DNA from: an uncultured Lachnospiraceae bacterium | GTDB taxonomy: Bacteria > Bacillota > Clostridia > Lachnospirales > Lachnospiraceae | NCBI GenBank assembly: GCA_947586255.1 | Contig: CANPXP010000034.1 | Span: forward strand, 1 to 32,128 | Length of the DNA: 32,128 bases | Direction of reading: 5' to 3' | Part shown: in pieces, positions 29,501 to 32,128 of the stretch | Position numbering within the stretch: the first letter of the stretch is position 1 | How the letters are laid out: the number at the start of each line of letters is the position of its first letter | Position numbers and translations under genes: made by a program | The notes under the pieces: model-generated | The model's input: the letters and a program-made list of their open reading frames with translations, nothing else | Database searches by the model: none | Told to the model about the DNA's origin: nothing

Positions 29501-31933
29501 ATGTCCGTCTCTGTATTCACCGTCACCCATGTCCCCTTCACGCCCCCCGCGGATCCCGTCTATGTGCCGCTTCAGGCGGGGCGGGCGCTCCATGAGGATC
29601 TGGGCTACACCGGGGACGACAGCGGCGACAATATCTCCGCCAAGAACCCCCTCTACGGCGAGCTGACCGCCCTATACTGGATCCGGCACAATCGCTCCGG
29701 CTGCGCCGACTATCTGGGGCTGTGCCACTACAGGCGCTTCTTCCTGAACGACGCAGGAGAGCCGATGCGCGGAGACGAGTACGAGCGGATTCTCTCCGCA
29801 TGCGATGTGATGATCGCCGAGCCGCAGACCGGCGACCTGGACTACCGCACGGTCTACGGGCGCTCCCACGATATCCGGCATCTGGATCTTGCGCAGGAGG
29901 TCATCGTGGAACTCTGCCCCGACTATCTGGAGGACTTCCGGGCGGTCACCGCCTCCCACAGCTGCTATGTCGGCAATCTCTTCGTCGCGCCGAGCGCCCT
30001 GTTCTGCGCGTACTGCGACTGGCTCTTCCCCATATTCGCCGCCATGGAAGACCGCATCGACACAAGCGGGCTGGATGAGTACCACAGACGGCTCTTCGGC
30101 TTCCTGTCCGAACAGCTCCTGATGGTCTGGATCCGACACAACCGCCTCTCCTACCGCGCAGTCCCCATCGGCCTCAGCCGAGAGAAAGCGGAGACTACTG
30201 CGCTCAAAGCGGCCCTGCGCCACGATCTTCAGGCCGGCGATGCGGACGGCGCGTACCGGAGACTCTGCGATACGCTGGACCGGCGCCCCGACCTGCTTCT
30301 GGATGCCTCCGACTTCGGCGGAGAGCTGCGCACCGTGGAGCATATCCTCAACGCCTGCCGCGTAGAGCAGGAGAGCGGCCTGCCTACCCTGCTGTCCTTC
30401 TCCGGCGATATGGAGGTGCTGATCGGGCATTTCCGGCTCCTCACACAGATCGCCTCGCACATCGCGCTGGACGCCGCCTCCGCCGAGGAAGTGCAGTATC
30501 TGTGGGACAGCCGGGTGTCGCCCAAGGCGATTCTCTACATCCTGCAGAATCTGTCCGCCCTGACAGGCGAGGCCCTGCGCGCGCCCTCCGCCGTCCTGAA
30601 CCGTCTGGCGCGGCTCTGCCTCCATCACGGCGATCCCACGGCGGCCCTCTTCTATCTGGAAGCCGCGCTGGAGATCTGTGAGACCGACGCCGCCGCGCTT
30701 AGGAACGCGGCGGCCGCCTTCACCGCGCTGGGCGACCTCGAGACGGCCGCGGAATACACGGCTCTGCTGCGGCAGGCCGCGCCGCCGGACCGGCCGCTGC
30801 GCATCGTGGTCTTCACTGGCTCGGAGATCGCCATCTTACAGTATCTCTCCGAGTGCTACGCACAGGCCTTCACGGAACTGGGACACACCGTCCTGCGCTT
30901 CGACAGGCTCCGCTGGGAGGAGAGTCTCCTGCAACTCCTGCAGTGGCTGCAGGATGGCGTGGACGCCGCCTTCCTGTTCAACAACCGCGGCTTCGCCATG
31001 CCCTATCGAAACACGAGTCTGTGGGACTTGTATCACGTGCCCGTGGTCAACCAGCTCGTGGATCATCCCATGTTCTACCGCGACACAATGGACCATGCCC
31101 CCGCCTGCGGCGTCGTGGCCTGCGCCGACCGCCTCCACACGGACTATATACGGCGCTTCTGTCCGGCGGTGCGCCGGACCGTCTTCCTGCCTACCGCCGG
31201 AGCGTGCCGGAAACCCTACGCCGCGCTGAAGCCCTACGCGGAGCGCCCGATCGACCTACTGTTCATAGGCAGCTACAAGTACGACAGAGAGACCGCCGAA
31301 CAGGAAGACGACATCGGCCGCTATCTTCTGGCCGAGTTATGCGCCCACCCCGGCCTCACGCTCAGCCAGGCGGCGGAGGCCATGCTGGAAGCCAGCGGCC
31401 TCCGCTGGTCCGACCCGCAGACGGCCGCTTTCGTGGAATCTAAGCGGCACCTGGAGATACAGGCGGCCTCCTGGTACCGCGGACGGATCATCGAAGCGCT
31501 CGTCCGGGACGGCGTCACCGTCACGGTATACGGGGAAGGCTGGGAGGCCCTCGGCCTCGACAATTTTTCCAATTTCGTCCGCCGTCCGCCGTGCCCGCCG
31601 GAGGACGGCGTCGCGCTGATGGAGGAGGCCAGGATCGTCCTGAACCAGCTGACATGGTTCAAGGCCGGCGCCAGCGAACGCGTCTTCGAGGCCATGCTGC
31701 AGGGTGCGGTGTGCCTGACCGACGACAGCGCCTACCTGCGGGAGCAGTTCACGGACGGCGAGGAGATCCGCTTCTTCTCCCTGGAACATCTCGACCAGCT
31801 GCCCGCGCTGGCACAAGAACTGCTGGCCGACGACGCGCTGGCGGAGCGCATCCGGCACAACGCCTATGAGAAAGCGGCCGCCGAACACACATGGCAGGCC
31901 CGCGCGCGGGAGCTGCTGGACTACCTGTTCTGA
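29501..31933 (+). CDS. DUF4422 - CgeB-type glycosyltransferase fusion
   Basis: An 810-residue protein. Residues 1 to about 235 match the DUF4422 family of capsular-polysaccharide glycosyltransferases: NISAKNPLYGELTALYWIRHN, YLGLCHYRRFFLND, and the segment HSCYVGNLFVAPSALFCAYC followed by LLMVWIRHN. Residues about 235-425 are helical, probably TPR-like (AALFYLEAALEICETDAAALR, AFTALGDLETAAEYTALLRQ). Residues about 430-810 are a CgeB/DUF3880-type GT with LRIVVFTGSEIAILQYLSEC, DLLFIGSYKYDRE, a donor-binding region ARIVLNQLTWFKAGASERVF and a helical end. AAAGGAG lies seven bases before the ATG. It is divergent from the minus-strand GT operon and convergent with the flagellin fragment. Two GT modules in one chain suggest two linkages made in sequence. 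Confidence 0.85.
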   Translation: MSVSVFTVTHVPFTPPADPVYVPLQAGRALHEDLGYTGDDSGDNISAKNPLYGELTALYWIRHNRSGCADYLGLCHYRRFFLNDAGEPMRGDEYERILSACDVMIAEPQTGDLDYRTVYGRSHDIRHLDLAQEVIVELCPDYLEDFRAVTASHSCYVGNLFVAPSALFCAYCDWLFPIFAAMEDRIDTSGLDEYHRRLFGFLSEQLLMVWIRHNRLSYRAVPIGLSREKAETTALKAALRHDLQAGDADGAYRRLCDTLDRRPDLLLDASDFGGELRTVEHILNACRVEQESGLPTLLSFSGDMEVLIGHFRLLTQIASHIALDAASAEEVQYLWDSRVSPKAILYILQNLSALTGEALRAPSAVLNRLARLCLHHGDPTAALFYLEAALEICETDAAALRNAAAAFTALGDLETAAEYTALLRQAAPPDRPLRIVVFTGSEIAILQYLSECYAQAFTELGHTVLRFDRLRWEESLLQLLQWLQDGVDAAFLFNNRGFAMPYRNTSLWDLYHVPVVNQLVDHPMFYRDTMDHAPACGVVACADRLHTDYIRRFCPAVRRTVFLPTAGACRKPYAALKPYAERPIDLLFIGSYKYDRETAEQEDDIGRYLLAELCAHPGLTLSQAAEAMLEASGLRWSDPQTAAFVESKRHLEIQAASWYRGRIIEALVRDGVTVTVYGEGWEALGLDNFSNFVRRPPCPPEDGVALMEEARIVLNQLTWFKAGASERVFEAMLQGAVCLTDDSAYLREQFTDGEEIRFFSLEHLDQLPALAQELLADDALAERIRHNAYEKAAAEHTWQARARELLDYLF

Positions 31934-32019
31934 CGTCTCCCGATCTGCCGCAACAGGACGAAACATGCTTTACGATCAGCCCGGCGCATTGTCCGCGTAT
32001 ACGAGAGGAGACCCGCAAA

Positions 32020-32063
32020 GCGTGCTTCACGCAAAAAGAGGCCACCCGATTTCGGGTGGCCTC
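32020..32063 (-). terminator. Tandem rho-independent terminators after flagellin
   Basis: On the minus strand, about 40 bases past the stop, a perfect 12-base-pair stem GAGGCCACCCGA/TCGGGTGGCCTC (32038-32063) is followed by five T. A second hairpin GCGTG/CACGC (32020-32032) is followed by three T. Strong double terminators fit a highly expressed gene. Confidence 0.9.
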
Positions 32064-32101
32064 CGGTAGTTCTTTCATAGCAATGTCTGCCGTTATGCCT
32101 C

Positions 32102-32128
32102 TTAGCCGAGCAGGGACAGCGCAAGCTG
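32102..32128 (-). CDS. C-terminal codons of flagellin (partial)
   Basis: Only eight codons and the stop are in the window. On the minus strand they read Gln-Leu-Ala-Leu-Ser-Leu-Leu-Gly-stop. Flagellins end in a conserved helix finishing with sequences such as VLSLLQ, VLQLLR or VLSLLG, so this is probably the flagellin C-terminus. The strong tandem terminator behind it, the flagellar cap-like gene elsewhere in the window and the neighbouring glycosyltransferases all support this, but the fragment is very short. Confidence 0.55.
   Translation of the reverse strand, partial: QLALSLLG

Noticed and set aside
1..32128. CRISPR arrays, insertion sequences, rRNA or tRNA genes
   Set aside because: No regularly spaced repeats, no transposase apart from the partial Rpn-like start, and no cloverleaf or rRNA sequence seen by eye.

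Overview
The window looks like chromosome from a motile, Gram-positive anaerobe of the Clostridia, most likely Lachnospiraceae. The evidence is a Firmicutes-type rpmG-secE-nusG-rplK-rplA operon, strong AGGAGG ribosome binding sites, SigA-type promoters (several perfect TTGACA-17-TATAAT), CDP-glycerol enzymes, families of clostridial CgeB/DUF3880 and GT2-TPR glycosyltransferases, a FliD-like gene, and what appears to be the last codons of a flagellin gene at the right edge. The genus cannot be fixed from sequence alone.

Layout, left to right. (1) 1-111: start of an Rpn/PD-(D/E)XK-type nuclease gene that leaves the window. (2) 478-5952, minus strand: a tight five-gene operon (class II aldolase, FGGY kinase, iron-type alcohol dehydrogenase, LicC-like nucleotidyltransferase, TagF-like phosphotransferase). 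It is visibly A+T-richer than the DNA to its right. (3) 6207-10896, minus: a second phospho-polyol module (a TagF-like enzyme fused to a propeller-like domain, a TagD cytidylyltransferase fused to a Gfo/Idh/MocA oxidoreductase, and a glycerophosphodiester phosphodiesterase) behind a consensus promoter. (4) 11042-13248, minus: the ribosomal/transcription operon, with an L1 autoregulatory mRNA site before rplK. (5) 13637-14947, plus: a FliD-like gene. (6) 15067-18367, minus: an acyl-CoA carboxylase beta subunit, then a small HTH regulator translationally coupled to UDP-galactopyranose mutase (glf). (7) 18653-31933: a glycosyltransferase island. It has a plus-strand operon (GT2-TPR, GT2-TPR, DtxR-type regulator, CgeB-type GT, GT2-TPR), a minus-strand operon (two CgeB GTs, a stand-alone linker domain, a StrF-like GT, and an 771-residue StrF-linker-CgeB fusion), and a plus-strand DUF4422-CgeB fusion. 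(8) 32102-32128, minus: probable flagellin C-terminus with tandem terminators.

How the parts may fit together (inference): the window reads as a surface-glycan or flagellar-glycan island. Glf supplies galactofuranose donors. Two independent cytidylyltransferase/TagF-like sets supply and attach phospho-polyols. The many modular glycosyltransferases next to flagellin may build or cap a flagellin-linked or cell-wall glycan. The strongest candidates for something undescribed are the five-gene aldolase/kinase/reductase/cytidylyltransferase/phosphotransferase operon, which has the form of a complete pathway to a CDP-activated polyol of unknown identity, and the mix-and-match glycosyltransferase domain architecture.
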